Origin: Rhodococcus sp. ABRD24
Lineage (GTDB): Bacteria > Actinomycetota > Actinomycetes > Mycobacteriales > Mycobacteriaceae
Direction of reading: 5' to 3'
Assembly: GCF_004328705.1 (NCBI RefSeq)
Contig: NZ_CP035319.1
Location: 1,116,001 to 1,180,000 of the forward strand
DNA: 64,000 nucleotides
The translations under genes were made by a program, and so were the position numbers. The notes under the pieces were generated by a model. That model was not told the origin of the DNA. It saw nothing but the letters and a program-made list of their open reading frames with translations, and made no database searches. Shown piece after piece: positions 33,302-42,926 of the stretch (the first letter of the stretch is position 1; the number at the start of each line of letters is the position of its first letter).

Positions 33302-34788
33302 CCACCCAGAGCACGGTGCATTTCGGCACGGCCGGCCTGCGCGGTCCGGTCGGAGACGGCCCCGAGTGCATCAACATCGACGTCGTCGAACGCACGACGG
33401 CCGGGCTCGCACGGTGGCTGCAGGACCGCTGCCTCGGAGGCGGCACCGTCGTCGTCGGACGCGATGCCCGCCACGGTTCCGCCGAGTTTGCGGTTGCCAC
33501 CGCGGAAGTTCTTGCCGCCGAAGGATTCGCGGTGGCGCTGCTGCCGCGTCCGTTGCCCACTCCCCTCGTGCCGTTCGCAGTCCGCCGCCTCGGCGCGGTG
33601 GCCGGAGTCCAGATCACGGCGTCACACAATCCGCCCACCGACAACGGCTACAAGGTGTATCTGTCCGGTGGCGCCCCGCTCGCGGCCCCAGCGGACCGCG
33701 AGATCGAGACCGCGATCGCGCGGATCACGCAGATTCGACGCAGCCCGGTCACCCCGATCGACGACACTCTGCTCCACGAGTACCTCTCCCGAGTGGCGAC
33801 GCTGCCCTTCGGCACTCGCCGAGATATCCGGATCGCGCTGACCCCGCTGCACGGAGTCGGTGGGGAAACCGTGGTGGCTGCCCTGCGGGCGGCGGGATTC
33901 ACCGACATCCACACCGTCGCATCGCAGTTCGTGCCGGACCCGGACTTCCCCACGGTCGCGTTCCCCAACCCCGAGGAGCCGGGCACCCCGGACGAACTGC
34001 TCGCACTCGCGGCCGCGGTGAATGCCGACATCGCAATCGCTCTCGACCCCGACGCGGACCGCTGCGCCGTCGGCGTACCCGCGCCCGACGGCTGGCGGAT
34101 GCTCACCGGCGACGAAACCGGCGCCCTGCTCGGTCAGCGGATCCTCGCGCATGCCCCCACCGGATCGCTCGTGGCGACCACGATCGTGTCGTCGACACTG
34201 CTCGGCAAGATCGCGGACGCTCGCGGCTTCCGCAGCGCGCGGACTCTCACCGGATTCAAGTGGCTCGTACGAGCCGGGGACGGCCTGGTCTACGCCTACG
34301 AGGAGGCCGTCGGACACTGCGCCGACCCCGACGTCGTCCGGGACAAGGACGGGATATCCGCGGCCGTTCTCGTCGCCGATCTGGCAGCCGAGCTCGCTTC
34401 CGAGAACCGCACGCTGCTCGACACACTCGACGATCTCGCCGTCGAATTCGGCGTGCACGCCACCGGTCAGGTATCGCTGCGGGTCGAGGACCTCGCCGAC
34501 ATCACCCGCATCATGAACCGGGTCCGCGCGCATCCCCCGGCCGAGATCGCAGGCAGCCCGGTGGAGACGGTGGACCTCAGTGAGGTACGCGGGCCGCTGC
34601 GCACGGACGCGGTCACGTTCACCGGCCGGGATCTCCACGTGACGGTTCGCCCGTCCGGTACCGAACCCAAGCTCAAGTGCTACTTCGAGGTGGTCGAGCC
34701 GGTGCCCGGCCGCGCCGCGCTATCGGCCGCCCGGGCCGCGGCACTTACGCGACTCGAGAGCATCCGGCGGTTCGCGCAGGCGCTCTGA
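33298..34788 (+). CDS. pmmB: Phosphoglucomutase/phosphomannomutase-family enzyme
   Basis: A 496-residue alpha-D-phosphohexomutase. The phosphoserine is Ser109 in the TASHNP motif. The metal site [10 protein letters not shown] lies near residues 249-258, and the C-terminal phosphate-binding loop reads [12 protein letters not shown]. In purine salvage the enzyme could interconvert ribose-1-phosphate and ribose-5-phosphate (phosphopentomutase activity is known in this family), linking it to punA, with which it overlaps by GTGA. M. tuberculosis Rv3308 is named pmmB by order. It converges with upp, with 11 nt between stops. Confidence 0.93.
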   Translation: MTTQSTVHFGTAGLRGPVGDGPECINIDVVERTTAGLARWLQDRCLGGGTVVVGRDARHGSAEFAVATAEVLAAEGFAVALLPRPLPTPLVPFAVRRLGAVAGVQITASHNPPTDNGYKVYLSGGAPLAAPADREIETAIARITQIRRSPVTPIDDTLLHEYLSRVATLPFGTRRDIRIALTPLHGVGGETVVAALRAAGFTDIHTVASQFVPDPDFPTVAFPNPEEPGTPDELLALAAAVNADIAIALDPDADRCAVGVPAPDGWRMLTGDETGALLGQRILAHAPTGSLVATTIVSSTLLGKIADARGFRSARTLTGFKWLVRAGDGLVYAYEEAVGHCADPDVVRDKDGISAAVLVADLAAELASENRTLLDTLDDLAVEFGVHATGQVSLRVEDLADITRIMNRVRAHPPAEIAGSPVETVDLSEVRGPLRTDAVTFTGRDLHVTVRPSGTEPKLKCYFEVVEPVPGRAALSAARAAALTRLESIRRFAQAL

Positions 34789-34799
34789 CTGCTTATCCG

Positions 34800-35423
34800 C
34801 TAGCGCGGGCCGAATTGCCGGTCGCCGGCATCACCGAGGCCCGGCACGATGAACGCGTTCTCGTCGAGCCCCTCGTCGACGGTGGCAGTCACGAGGCGCA
34901 CCGGATACCCGGAGTTCGCGAGCGCCTCCACGCCTTGCGGGGCGGCGACGACACACACCGCGGTGATGTCGGTGGCGCCACGCGCGACGAGCAGGTCGAA
35001 CGTGTGCACCATCGAACCGCCGGTCGCGAGCATCGGGTCGAGCACGTACACGGGAATACCGGACAGGTCCGCGGGCAGCGATTCGAGATACGGAACCGGC
35101 TGATGGGTCTCCTCGTCACGGGCCATGCCGACGAACCCGACCTGGGATTGCGGGATCAGCGAACTCGCCTGCTCAACCATGCCGAGCCCGGCCCGCAGAA
35201 CTGGAACCAGCAACGGCGGCCGGGCCAACCGGACTCCGGTGGTGACAGCGACCGGGGTCGTGACCTCGAACTCCTCGACCGGCGCGTCCCGGATGGCCTC
35301 GTAGATCAACATCTGGGTGAGCCTGCGCAACGCGGAGCGGAACGCTGCGTTGTCGCTGCGTTCGTCTCGCATCCTCGTCAGAAGTGCAGCTGCCAGAGGA
35401 TGGTCGACCACGTGCGTTTCCAT
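34800..35423 (-). CDS. upp: Uracil phosphoribosyltransferase
   Basis: A 207-residue type-I PRTase that makes UMP from uracil and PRPP. It has the YEA.RD.P interface, [18 protein letters not shown] (PRPP loop), [12 protein letters not shown], and the PRPP signature [15 protein letters not shown]. The ATG at 35423 gives the conserved [12 protein letters not shown] start; the in-frame upstream ATG at 35468 adds 15 residues unlike the family. It is part of the nucleoside salvage block that continues with add-deoA-cdd at 39-42 kb. Confidence 0.95.
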   Translation of the reverse strand: METHVVDHPLAAALLTRMRDERSDNAAFRSALRRLTQMLIYEAIRDAPVEEFEVTTPVAVTTGVRLARPPLLVPVLRAGLGMVEQASSLIPQSQVGFVGMARDEETHQPVPYLESLPADLSGIPVYVLDPMLATGGSMVHTFDLLVARGATDITAVCVVAAPQGVEALANSGYPVRLVTATVDEGLDENAFIVPGLGDAGDRQFGPR

Positions 35424-35532
35424 GACGTCAGAGGATAGTGCGGCCCGCGAGGCCGGCCGCGATTGCATGGAACCGATTGACCGGCACGAACGTCGAACCC
35501 TGTGACGGATTCAATTCGGATCGGGGGGCACG

Positions 35533-35850
35533 ATGAGTGAGATGTCGGCGGCAACCGAGGCAATCGCGGCCTTCGGAGCCACCGCGGCCACCATGGCCGC
35601 GCAGTCGGAGGCCGCCGCAGCGGGAGCGATCGCGGCCGGACCGGCCCTGCTCGGACCGGTGTTCGGGCTGATCGGAGGGGACTTCGTTGCGGCCTTCGCG
35701 TCGGCACACACCTCCCACACGACCGAGATCAGTCGACTGTCCTCGCTGTGGGCTTCGATCGGCGCGGCCGCCATCACGACCGCCACCGCCTACGACGTCA
35801 CGGATTCCGGCGCCGCCGCCTCGCTGGGCAGGACAGGAGTCCCCGCGTGA
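35533..35850 (+). CDS. Small Ala-rich protein, type VII secretion target (EspC-like)
   Basis: A 105-residue helical protein with no signal peptide. The middle and end (AFASAHTSHTTEISRLSSLWASIGAAAIT.ATAYDVTD) have the pattern of the ESX secretion-associated EspC/DUF2580 family, where one helix-turn-helix hairpin is followed by YD and a short tail. The A-Y-D-V-T-D tail is close to the YxxxD/E secretion motif spacing (Tyr then acid). GGGGGG lies just before the ATG. It overlaps the NlpC/P60 gene by 4 nt and starts a four-gene cassette. Family assignment is by pattern and context. Confidence 0.65.
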   Translation: MSEMSAATEAIAAFGATAATMAAQSEAAAAGAIAAGPALLGPVFGLIGGDFVAAFASAHTSHTTEISRLSSLWASIGAAAITTATAYDVTDSGAAASLGRTGVPA

Positions 35851-37013
35851 TCGACGTGCTCGCCCGCCCCATCATCGACCTGCTCGGCACATTCGGATCG
35901 GGTGCACTGCCCAGCGGGTCGCCCGCCGACGCGATGCGCGCGGCATCCGCCGCGATCGACGCCGTCCACGCGCTGGGCCGTACCGGAATCAGCGACCTCG
36001 GCGGGGTCTGGACCGGTGTCGCCGCCGACGCCGCGATCGGCAAGGCCGAGGCGACGCAGGCGTCGTCGGTGCAGCTCTCGGACCGGGGACGCGAAATCGC
36101 CGCCGTCGTCGACGCCGCCTCGGAGTGCGTCCGCGCCGGCACCGCCGAACTACAGGGCATCCTGCAATCGTTCCTGTCGATCGCGACCAACGCACTCCCG
36201 GTCCTGGCAACGCCGGCCGGTCAGGCGATGCTCATCAGCGCCGCGATCGAGCACCTGGGCCGGGCACTCGCAGTCGTCGCGCGGGTACGTAGCGAACTGG
36301 CTGGGCACACCGCGTCGATGGTCACGCTCACCGCACCAGACTCGGTCCACACCGAGGCGCGAACGGTCGCCGCGTCCGTCAGCGCCCCGGCATCCGGCAC
36401 GCCCACCACGGCCGCCGCGGCGATCCCGGCCCCGGGCGCCGCTCAGTCCGACGCCGTGAGCCGATTCGCGTCCAGCTTCGCCGGCTCGTACATCCCCACC
36501 ACCTCGGCATTCCGCAGCGCCACCGCCCGCACCACTCCCTACGGCCTCGGGGCACGCTCGTCCGTCGACACCGGTAGCGGTGCGGGGTCCAGTTCGTACG
36601 ACCCACGATTCGGCGGGAGCGGCGTCGAAGTCCTGCTACCCGACGGCAGTACTGCGGTGGCACCCAACAAGGAGGCCGCCGACGCGGTCCGTTACGCACT
36701 CACCCAACAGGGCGTGCCGTACCAGTGGGGAGGAACCTCACCGGGGCAGGGTCTGGACTGCAGCGGCCTCACGCAATGGGCCTACGGCGAGGCAGGCGTC
36801 GACCTGCCCCGCCTCGCGCAGGAACAAACCGTCGGCACCCCGGTGGATCCGGAAAACCTGATGCCCGGCGATCTCGCGGTGTGGGACGGTCACGTCGCGA
36901 TGGTGATCGGCAACGGTCAGATGGTCGAAGCCGGGGACCCGGTCAGTGTCAGCTCGATTCGCACCACCAACATCGGTATGGCCTTCTACGGCTTCTACCG
37001 TCCCACCGAATGA
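35847..37013 (+). CDS. NlpC/P60 (C40) peptidoglycan hydrolase with WXG100-like N-terminal domain
   Basis: A 388-residue protein from a GTG that overlaps the upstream stop (GTGA) with AGGAG ahead. Residues about 20-160 are long Ala-rich helices with a central V-W-T-G turn, as in WXG100/ESX substrates. A Ser/Thr/Ala/Pro-rich linker follows (about 160-250). The C-terminal NlpC/P60 domain has Cys305 in DCSG, His349 in GHVAMVIG and Glu361, with the 12-residue His-Glu spacing seen in RipA. There is no Sec signal, so export by a type VII system is the likely route. It would cut D-Glu-mDAP peptide bonds in the wall. Neighbours are an EspC-like protein and two small helical proteins. Confidence 0.85.
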   Translation: MIDVLARPIIDLLGTFGSGALPSGSPADAMRAASAAIDAVHALGRTGISDLGGVWTGVAADAAIGKAEATQASSVQLSDRGREIAAVVDAASECVRAGTAELQGILQSFLSIATNALPVLATPAGQAMLISAAIEHLGRALAVVARVRSELAGHTASMVTLTAPDSVHTEARTVAASVSAPASGTPTTAAAAIPAPGAAQSDAVSRFASSFAGSYIPTTSAFRSATARTTPYGLGARSSVDTGSGAGSSSYDPRFGGSGVEVLLPDGSTAVAPNKEAADAVRYALTQQGVPYQWGGTSPGQGLDCSGLTQWAYGEAGVDLPRLAQEQTVGTPVDPENLMPGDLAVWDGHVAMVIGNGQMVEAGDPVSVSSIRTTNIGMAFYGFYRPTE

Positions 37014-37033
37014 TCCGATCGGGAGAAACGGTC

Positions 37034-37378
37034 ATGACCACCGACACACCCCCACCGACGACTGTCGCCGCGACCGCGCACAACCGCGCGCGAACCGTCG
37101 CGGTCCGGGCTACCGAGTCCGGCCTACCGCTCGACGTGCTGATCGACGCACGGGAACTGCAGTACGGTGGTCCGCGCCTGGCTGACCAGATCCTGCGACT
37201 GTGCCAGCAGGCCGCCCGCGAGGCCGGTGCCCGGCGACGCGAGGAGCTTGCCCGCGACGGCGTGCCCGCCGAGCTGCTCGACCGGCTCGGGCTGCCCACC
37301 CGCGATCAGGTGGCCGCAGCGCAGCAGATCGACGACGAGAGTCATGCGGCTCCCCTGACCTGGATGCGGCCGGTATGA
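37034..37378 (+). CDS. Small protein of the NlpC/P60 cassette, unknown function
   Basis: A 114-residue protein with a Thr/Pro-rich start and a helical middle (LIDARELQYGGPRLADQILRLCQQAAREAGARRR). The end has a loop-helix LLDRLGLPTRDQVAAAQQ. I do not recognise a named family. It lies 20 nt after the hydrolase and overlaps the next gene by 4 nt (ATGA). The position, size and absence of export signals suggest a cytoplasmic partner or chaperone for the secreted proteins, by analogy with ESX accessory genes; this is inference. Confidence 0.7.
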   Translation: MTTDTPPPTTVAATAHNRARTVAVRATESGLPLDVLIDARELQYGGPRLADQILRLCQQAAREAGARRREELARDGVPAELLDRLGLPTRDQVAAAQQIDDESHAAPLTWMRPV

Positions 37379-37704
37379 GCGAACGGGAGATGGACGCGCT
37401 CGTCGCTCGTGCGACCGCACAGGTGGACCTCCTCGAAGAGACGCTGACCGCGCTGCAGTCCATCCGGGCTGTCGCCTCGAGCGAGGACGGTCGGGTGCGC
37501 GCAGAGGTCGACGGACACGGCACGCTGACCGGGCTGTGGCTGAGCGAATCGCTCCTCGACGTCGATGCCCGGGCTCTCGCGCAGACGATCACACACACCG
37601 CCCACCGAGCCGCGGCCGCTGCGGCGGAGGAACGGATCCGGGTCACGACAGCTCTCTACGACATGTTCGCGGCCCCGTCCGGGAATCGCTCGAGGATCGG
37701 CTGA
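37375..37704 (+). CDS. YbaB/EbfC-like small protein
   Basis: A 109-residue protein with two long helices flanking a short three-stranded sheet (ASSEDGRVRAEVDGHGTLTGLWLSESLLDVDARALAQTI). This is the layout of YbaB/EbfC nucleoid-associated proteins. Divergent YbaB-like proteins of this kind are frequent beside ESX-related genes in mycolata, where their role is not established. It overlaps the previous gene by ATGA and ends the cassette; the next gene has its own promoter. Confidence 0.75.
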   Translation: MSEREMDALVARATAQVDLLEETLTALQSIRAVASSEDGRVRAEVDGHGTLTGLWLSESLLDVDARALAQTITHTAHRAAAAAAEERIRVTTALYDMFAAPSGNRSRIG

Positions 37705-37739
37705 GCTGTGTCCCGCTATATCTTTGGGCCGGAGCTGGC

Positions 37740-37745
37740 TAGGCT
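37740..37745 (+). promoter_or_regulatory. -10 box of a leaderless promoter (acidic Rv3311-like gene)
   Basis: TAGGCT is 7 nt before the ATG at 37753. The box and spacing are identical to those before the gamma-glutamylcyclotransferase gene at 28846. Confidence 0.5.
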
Positions 37746-37752
37746 TCCGGCC

Positions 37753-38976
37753 ATGGCTGGAGACATCGTCCCGATCGAACTCGGACTCACCCGAGGCGAC
37801 CTCGTCACGCTGTGGGCACCTCGCTGGCGCGAGGGCGACGACGAGTGGGAGGCCTTCCTCGGACACGAAGAGGACCTGTACGGATTCCGGTCCGTCGCCG
37901 AACTCGCCGCGTTCATCCGAACCGACAGCGACAACGACCTCGTCGAGCATCCGGCGTGGCCCGTCGTCTCCAAGTTGGCCGCACCCGAGCTCGAGCCCGA
38001 CGAGAACTTCACGTTCGATCTCGTCGGTGTGCCCGAGCTAGCCGCAGGCGACCCCGAGGCCCTGGTCATTACGGAGCTCGAGCGCACACTTGACATGACC
38101 CGCAACATCGGCGAGGTCTGCGACCTCGATCCCATCCTGAAGTTCTTCGAGGCGCACCCGGTCCTCGGCTACCTGCGCGGCGGGGTCGGTGAGTTCGCCG
38201 GCCGCGAAGGCGAGGCGCTGTGGGATCAGATCGGTGCCGCCGTCGCCACCGACTGGGACGCGGTGCTCGACGCGGTGGACTCGATCGTCGCCACACCGGA
38301 TGTCGATGCGAACGCCGTCGCCGTCGCCGAAGCCGAGGTGCTCGCGGCCGAAGAGAACGTGCTCGACGCCGAAGACGACACCGACGCGGACTACGACGAG
38401 TACGACACCGAGGACGAAGAGGTCGAAGAGACCTTCTGGAATCTCGTCGGGATCGACCCGATCCGGATCATCACCTCCGACGCCACGTATTACTCGCTGC
38501 GCTGCTACCTCGACGATCACGCGGTGTTCCTCGGCAGAGGAGGCCGGATCTCGGTGTTCAGCTCGGAGCGCGCGCTGGCGCGGTACCTCGCCGACAACCA
38601 CGAGCACGACCTCGCGCGCGTCAGCACGTACGAACAGGTGCAGACCGCGGCCGTCGACGGATCGCTCGAGATCGAGGTCACCGACGAGAACGTCTACGTG
38701 CTGCCGGGGCTGGCCGACGATTTGGCCGAAGGACCCGATGCCGTGGACGCCGACCAGCTCGAATTGGCGGTGGAACTGTTCACCGACGCCGCCGACTTCG
38801 CGAAGGACGACACCACCGACGCCGCGCTCGCCGCATCCACCCCCTTGGGCTGGTACATCTCCTACATCCTCGAGCCGAGCCCGAGCCGAATGACGCCGAA
38901 CCCGCCGTACACTGCCGAGTCCGAGTCGTGGCGGGCGCTCGAGCGCGAGTTCGAGGCACGCCTGCACCCGGAGTGA
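37753..38976 (+). CDS. Conserved acidic protein (Rv3311-like, sometimes called primosomal protein)
   Basis: A 407-residue, strongly acidic cytoplasmic protein. Two similar halves are visible: an N-terminal unit (IVPIELGLTRGDLVTLWAPRW then FRSVAELAAFIR) and a second unit from about residue 215 (IDPIRIITSDATYYSLRCYLDD then FSSERALARYLADN). They are joined by a linker rich in Asp/Glu near 185-210. The repeats suggest an internal duplication. Order and length match M. tuberculosis Rv3311. Database names such as 'primosomal protein' have no experimental basis that I know of. The ATG at 37753 was chosen on the leaderless -10 box. Confidence 0.8.
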   Translation: MAGDIVPIELGLTRGDLVTLWAPRWREGDDEWEAFLGHEEDLYGFRSVAELAAFIRTDSDNDLVEHPAWPVVSKLAAPELEPDENFTFDLVGVPELAAGDPEALVITELERTLDMTRNIGEVCDLDPILKFFEAHPVLGYLRGGVGEFAGREGEALWDQIGAAVATDWDAVLDAVDSIVATPDVDANAVAVAEAEVLAAEENVLDAEDDTDADYDEYDTEDEEVEETFWNLVGIDPIRIITSDATYYSLRCYLDDHAVFLGRGGRISVFSSERALARYLADNHEHDLARVSTYEQVQTAAVDGSLEIEVTDENVYVLPGLADDLAEGPDAVDADQLELAVELFTDAADFAKDDTTDAALAASTPLGWYISYILEPSPSRMTPNPPYTAESESWRALEREFEARLHPE

Positions 38977-38981
38977 GACCC

Positions 38982-40066
38982 TCAGCCGATGAGCACCGCG
39001 TAACCAGGCTTGATCACGTCGTCTATCAGCGCCAGCCGCTGGTCGAACGGGATGAACGCTGACTTCATCGCGTTGATGGTGAATCGTTCGAGATCACTCC
39101 ACCCGTATCCGAAGGTGGCGGCCAGCATGAGCATCTCGCGGCTCATCGAGGTGTCGCTCATCAAGCGGTTGTCAGTGTTCACGGTGACGCGGAACCGCAG
39201 CCGCGCCAGCAGGTCGAACGGGTGTTCCTCGAGCGTGGCGACCGCCCCGGTCTGGACATTGGAGCTCGGGCACAGCTCGAGCGGAATGCGCTTGTCACGA
39301 ACGAAGTTTGCGAGCCGACCGAGAGTCGCACTGCCGTCCCGCGCCACCGTGATGTCGTCGGTGATGCGGACACCGTGACCGAGACGGTCGGTGCCGCAGA
39401 ATGCGATGGCCTCGTGAATGGATGGCAGACCGAATGCCTCGCCCGCATGGATCGTGAAGTGCGCGTTGCACGTTCGCATGTACTCGAAGGCATCGAGATG
39501 CCGACTCGGTGGATATCCCGCCTCTGCCCCGGCGATGTCGAACCCCACCACGCCGCGATCCCGGAACCGGACCGTGAGCTCCGCGATCTCCCGGGACCGC
39601 GCCGCGTGCCGCATCGCGGTGAGCAGACATCCGACACGGATCTCTCGACCGGCCGCCCGCGCCGCAGCCTCCCCCAGGCGGAACCCGGTCAGCACGTGCT
39701 CGACGACGTCGTCCAGGCTGAGCCCCTCCTCGAGGTGCTGTTCGGGGGCGAACCGCACCTCCGCATAGACGACGCCGTCGGCAGCGAGGTCCTCGGCGCA
39801 CTCGCGCGCCACGCGTTCGAGCCCGGCGGGGGTCTGCATGACCGCGACGGTGTGGGCGAAGGTCTCCAGGTACCGCTCGAGCGATCCACTGTCGGCCGCA
39901 TCGCGGAACCACACGGCGAGGGCGTCGGGAGTTGTCGCGGGGAGTCCGGTGTATCCACACTCGACTGCAAGATCCGCGACTGTCGACGGGCGTAGCCCCC
40001 CGTCGAGGTGATCGTGCAGCAATACCTTCGGGGCCCGGCGGATGTACTCGAGATCCAGCGGCGCTG

Positions 40067-40070
<4 letters not shown>
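38982..40070 (-). CDS. add: Adenosine deaminase
   Basis: A 362-residue metal-dependent deaminase converting (deoxy)adenosine to (deoxy)inosine. Zinc ligands are seen in [11 protein letters not shown] (H-x-H) and [10 protein letters not shown], with a conserved LGHGVRI motif and Asp residues in [10 protein letters not shown] near the C-terminus. The product feeds punA, encoded 6 kb away. It is the third gene of the cdd-deoA-add operon, overlapping deoA by 4 nt (ATGA). It converges with the acidic-protein gene, 5 nt between stops. Confidence 0.95.
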
Positions 40071-41397
<1,327 letters not shown>

Positions 41398-41401
<4 letters not shown>

Positions 41402-41808
41402 GTGAGATCCCCGCGGAGAACCCCGGCCTCGTCGGGGCCGAAGGCATCGGGAAGCAGGTCACCGAGTGGGCGCGGCCCGGTTCGGGTGTCGACGAGCAAT
41501 TCGGCGCCGCCGTGCTCGAGCAGGAGCTGCCGACAGCGTCCACACGGCATCAGGATCTCCCCCTTCCCATCGCAGCAGGTGAATGCTCTCAGACGCCCGC
41601 CACCACCGGAAATTAAGTTACCGATGAGTACACATTCGGCACACAAACTGAGACCGTATGAGACATTTTCCACATTGCATCCCGCGACGATGCGTCCGTC
41701 GTCCACGAGCGCTGCCGCCCCCACCGGGTACCGCGAGTACGGCGCATAGGCAGCCCCCATTACCCGATGCGCATTGTCGCGCAACAACTTCCAGTCGACC
41801 AGAGCCAT
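41398..41808 (-). CDS. cdd: Cytidine deaminase
   Basis: A 136-residue tetrameric-type deaminase converting cytidine or deoxycytidine to uridine. The zinc site uses three cysteines: CAECVLIGN (Cys with catalytic Glu) and PCGRCRQ. The YSRYPVGAA start and GCNVENVSYGLSLCAE motifs are intact. The ATG at 41808 yields the family-typical N-terminus; upstream codons in frame are not coding. It leads the cdd-deoA-add operon and diverges from sdhCDAB across a 253-nt gap. Confidence 0.95.
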
Positions 41809-42061
41809 AGACCCCCATCCAACCATGCGACCTGAATGGATGCAGAGAATCGACAGTAAGCACCAGCGGCGATATGGGCAGGCAAACCTAACAAATATTT
41901 CGGAGGGCGTACGAACTGCTACGGGAATTAGTTCCCGGATTCGGTTGGGTTTAGAGTTCACAGGAGTCGGTTTAGGTTCTCGTCGAGCCCGAGCTGTGGT
42001 ACTCCCGAACAGTGTTGCAGGCTCGACGCGCCCACCAAAGACGTTGGAGGCACAGCACTCG
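41809..42061. promoter_or_regulatory. cdd / sdhC divergent control region
   Basis: The 253-nt gap contains a 6-bp inverted repeat with a 4-nt spacer (CGGGAA-TTAG-TTCCCG, 41922-41937). It also holds a pair of inverted 7-mers, AACCTAA (41885-41891) and TTAGGTT (41972-41978), which resemble halves of the IdeR/DtxR iron box. SDH contains haem and three Fe-S clusters, so iron control would make sense, but no full IdeR box is present. A clear GGAGG (42046-42050) is the ribosome-binding site of sdhC. Confidence 0.35.
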
Positions 42062-42466
42062 ATGAGCAGCACGACGGAAGCCGCTCCCGCAAAGGAGCGC
42101 ACCCGGTCGCTATACCGGGGCGACCCCGGCATGTGGTCCTGGGTACTACACCGGATCACCGGCGTCGCAACATTCTTCTTTCTCTTCGTCCACGTCCTGG
42201 ACACCGCACTCGTGCGCGTCAATCCGGACACCTACGACCGAGTCATCGAGACCTACAAGAACCCCCTTGTCGGTCTCATGGAGCTCGCGCTCGTGGCTAT
42301 GGTGCTCTACCACGCATTGAACGGCCTGCGGGTGATGCTGGTGGACTTCTGGTCGAAGGGCCCCCAGTACCAGCGCGTCATGCTCTGGGGCATCCTCGCG
42401 ATCTGGTTCGTGGTGATGATTCCGGCCGCAGGGCGCATCTTCTACAACATGTTTGCGGGGCACTGA
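42062..42466 (+). CDS. sdhC: Succinate dehydrogenase cytochrome b556 subunit
   Basis: A 134-residue membrane anchor with three membrane helices (about 30-48, 68-86, 103-124). The SdhC pattern is intact: LHRITGVATFFFLFVHVLDTA and the haem-ligand region VLYHALNGLRVMLVDFW. It anchors the enzyme and helps form the quinone and haem b sites. The ATG at 42062 has GGAGG 11 nt upstream and gives a family-length protein. It starts the sdhCDAB operon; sdhD begins 1 nt after its stop. Confidence 0.95.
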   Translation: MSSTTEAAPAKERTRSLYRGDPGMWSWVLHRITGVATFFFLFVHVLDTALVRVNPDTYDRVIETYKNPLVGLMELALVAMVLYHALNGLRVMLVDFWSKGPQYQRVMLWGILAIWFVVMIPAAGRIFYNMFAGH

Positions 42467-42467
42467 C

Positions 42468-42911
42468 ATGACGACAGAAGCCAAGTCGCTGGGCACGGCA
42501 TACGACCGCCCGGCCAGCCTGGACAACCCTCGCTCGCCGCGTCGCGCCGCGAAGAACAACTTCGAGCTCTACGCATGGCTGTTCATGCGGTTCTCGGGCC
42601 TGGCACTCATCGTGCTGGTACTGGGCCACCTGTTCATCATGCTGATGCTCGACGACGGTGTGCACCGCATCAACTTCGCGTTCGTCGCGGGTCGCTGGTC
42701 CAGCCCGTTCTGGCAGTTCTGGGACCTCACCATGCTCTGGCTCGCCCAGCTGCACGGCGGTAACGGCCTGCGCACGGTCATCGCGGACTACTCGCGTAAG
42801 GACTCCACCCGGTTCTGGCTCAACACGATCCTGGTCGTGTCGATGATCCTGATCATGGGCCTGGGCACCTACGTCATCTTCACCTTCGACCCCAACATCT
42901 CGGCGAGCTAG
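42468..42911 (+). CDS. sdhD: Succinate dehydrogenase hydrophobic anchor subunit
   Basis: A 147-residue anchor subunit with three membrane helices (about 40-60, 78-95, 115-138). It has the family LFMRFSGLALIVLVLGHLFI segment with a candidate haem or quinone His, and a LHGGNGLRTVIADYSR loop. The ATG is 1 nt after the sdhC stop, so translation is coupled. With SdhC it forms the quinone-reducing membrane part of complex II. Confidence 0.95.
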   Translation: MTTEAKSLGTAYDRPASLDNPRSPRRAAKNNFELYAWLFMRFSGLALIVLVLGHLFIMLMLDDGVHRINFAFVAGRWSSPFWQFWDLTMLWLAQLHGGNGLRTVIADYSRKDSTRFWLNTILVVSMILIMGLGTYVIFTFDPNISAS

Positions 42912-42926
42912 GGGAGCAGAAACTTC

